Source: Vanilla planifolia
Taxonomy: Eukaryota > Streptophyta > Magnoliopsida > Asparagales > Orchidaceae
DNA: 64,000 nt
Direction: 5' to 3'
NCBI GenBank assembly: GCA_023846275.1
Contig: JAIUJO010000086.1
Span: 1,193,190-1,257,189, forward strand
Every line of letters starts with the position of its first letter. Positions within the stretch are counted from its first letter, which is position 1. Below are positions 62,901 to 64,000 of the stretch, in pieces. Both the position numbers and the translations under genes were made by a program. The notes beneath the pieces are model-generated. The model made no database searches and was not told the origin of the DNA. It was given only the letters and a program-made list of their open reading frames with translations.

Positions 62901-64000
62901 TTTACATTTATATGTTCTAAACCATTATTCAAAAATAATTTAAAGCAATTATTGGGCATGTTGTTTTCATATATATTCAATATTTTTGGACTTAGGATAT
63001 GTTAATAATTTTCTTTGTATTTTTTGTATTTACTTATAAAAAACATTTTACTAAGTAACATAATATTATAGTCATTAGATTCTTTTTAATTTATTATTCC
63101 AACTTTAAGATTTTCCTCTCTGTTTCTAGTGATTTTGCACAATTTTTCCAATTGTCTTTTATAAATAAAAGGCTAAACAAAAATTTATAAAAATAAATTC
63201 TAAAAATATAATTTTAAATTATGGGCACATAATTATAAAGTTATTATGAACATTTCAAATATGTTATAACGAAAGAAACAAAAAGTATATAACAAGAAAA
63301 TTTTGCTTAAAAGTTGAAAAATTTTAATGTTTCAAAACGTTTGTCTGACATAAATAGAAAATGTTTAACATAAACAAAAAAATTATATAAAATTTTATAT
63401 AAAAATCATCAAGATGTTGAGTTACTTGAAATGCTTGGCTATATCTATATGAAAGTAACCATAAGAATTTTTTGGAAATTTGTAGCTAGAAAATATTACA
63501 ACATAGAAATGAGCAAGGCCAAAATAAAATCAACAAAAGGTCATTAACACTAAATTAATAACAAAAATGTAATTATATTACATGATAAAGTAAACAACTC
63601 AATACTACAACAATACATATCACATTTACCAAAAAAGTATTTCAACTATAAAAAATTAAAAGCGTCAATCTAGAAAATGTCTTAGTGCAAGTGCATGTAC
63701 AAAAAAACTAAAATATTATTAAAAACATTAAGAATTTTGAGCATTTATGATATCAAAATTGAATTACATTAATTTTGAATAACATATCATCAAGAAAAGT
63801 GCCATAATAGAATCTATTTAATGAAGAAAAACAAACTTTCCAATAGTAAAGAATATCATAACAAGAAATAAATAATATTTTTCCAGATTTACATACAAAT
63901 GAATCTAAAGTTTTTTAAATGATAGTTTGAGTTATATTAGTGTGTAACAAATTATAACCCAAGGTAGAAAAGTTTAAAATCTTTATGATTACCAATAATT
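59955..64000. other. very AT-rich DNA, no gene seen
   Basis: A- and T-runs throughout, with no open frame above background, no recognised motif and no internal repeat I could follow. A short C-run (near 62780) is the only compositional oddity. Confidence 0.6.

Noticed and set aside
1-64000. An intact new biological system or gene cluster
   Set aside because: All recognisable coding material is fragmentary and interrupted, and the remaining ORFs are short and unsupported; I see no evidence for a functional novel system.

Overview
The window looks like nuclear DNA from a flowering plant, probably a eudicot. It is strongly AT-rich, and the few gene-derived exons sit in T-rich intron-like DNA with plant-type splice junctions. 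The recognisable genes are plant ones (augmin subunit AUG5, a C-terminal-motor kinesin-14, the plant RPS15a type) and there are Copia-type LTR tails. No bacterial gene organisation is present and I find no intact, confidently functional protein gene. This is a decayed intergenic or pericentromere-like stretch holding gene relics and old repeats. I cannot name the species.

Layout. 1-50: possibly the 3' end of a plus-strand gene. 50-5860: AT-rich, with one weakly gene-like patch at 4.9-5.4 kb. 5.87-17.4 kb: a local repeat cluster. A unit of about 3 kb occurs twice in direct orientation (5870-9090, 10357-13250), once as a fragment (14680-15280) and once inverted (16985-17420). Tails of a Copia-type LTR lie next to the cluster in both orientations (13860-14640 plus, 16690-16970 minus). 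Copy 1 carries the last exon of a ribosomal protein S15a gene; copy 2 has lost nearly all of it. 17.4-34.4 kb: AT-rich DNA with two diverged copies of a non-coding repeat of about 2.7 kb (21.06-23.76 and 30.5-34.44 kb). The second copy is split by an insertion of about 1.15 kb that contains an LTR-like promoter. Between them lie a 506-bp tandem duplication, a tRNA-like (SINE-type) A/B-box pair and an snRNA-type promoter signature. 34.6-35.1 kb is a purine-rich tract.

39.3-48.2 kb, minus strand: an unprocessed pseudogene of AUG5 (HAUS5-like), the augmin subunit that helps gamma-tubulin nucleate microtubules on existing microtubules. Six exon remnants are readable, several with in-frame stops, and a large intron holds an old LTR-retrotransposon fossil (40.7-44.5 kb). 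49.7-53.0 kb: two GC-richer plus-strand patches in T-rich DNA look like exons of an unrecognised gene or relic. 56.96-58.56 kb, minus strand: a 5'-truncated kinesin-14 motor-domain pseudogene with introns retained, a ruined P-loop and two in-frame stops. A 94-bp minisatellite of five copies starts exactly at its stop codon. 58.7-64 kb is AT-rich with no gene that I can support.

Nothing here works together as a living pathway. Two of the relics come from microtubule/spindle genes on the same strand about 9 kb apart, which may reflect one duplicated ancestral segment or coincidence. I found no CRISPR array, phage, operon or convincing new system. The points most worth following are the gene fragment carried in the repeat cluster, the nested insertions, the minisatellite at the kinesin stop codon and the snRNA-like promoter.
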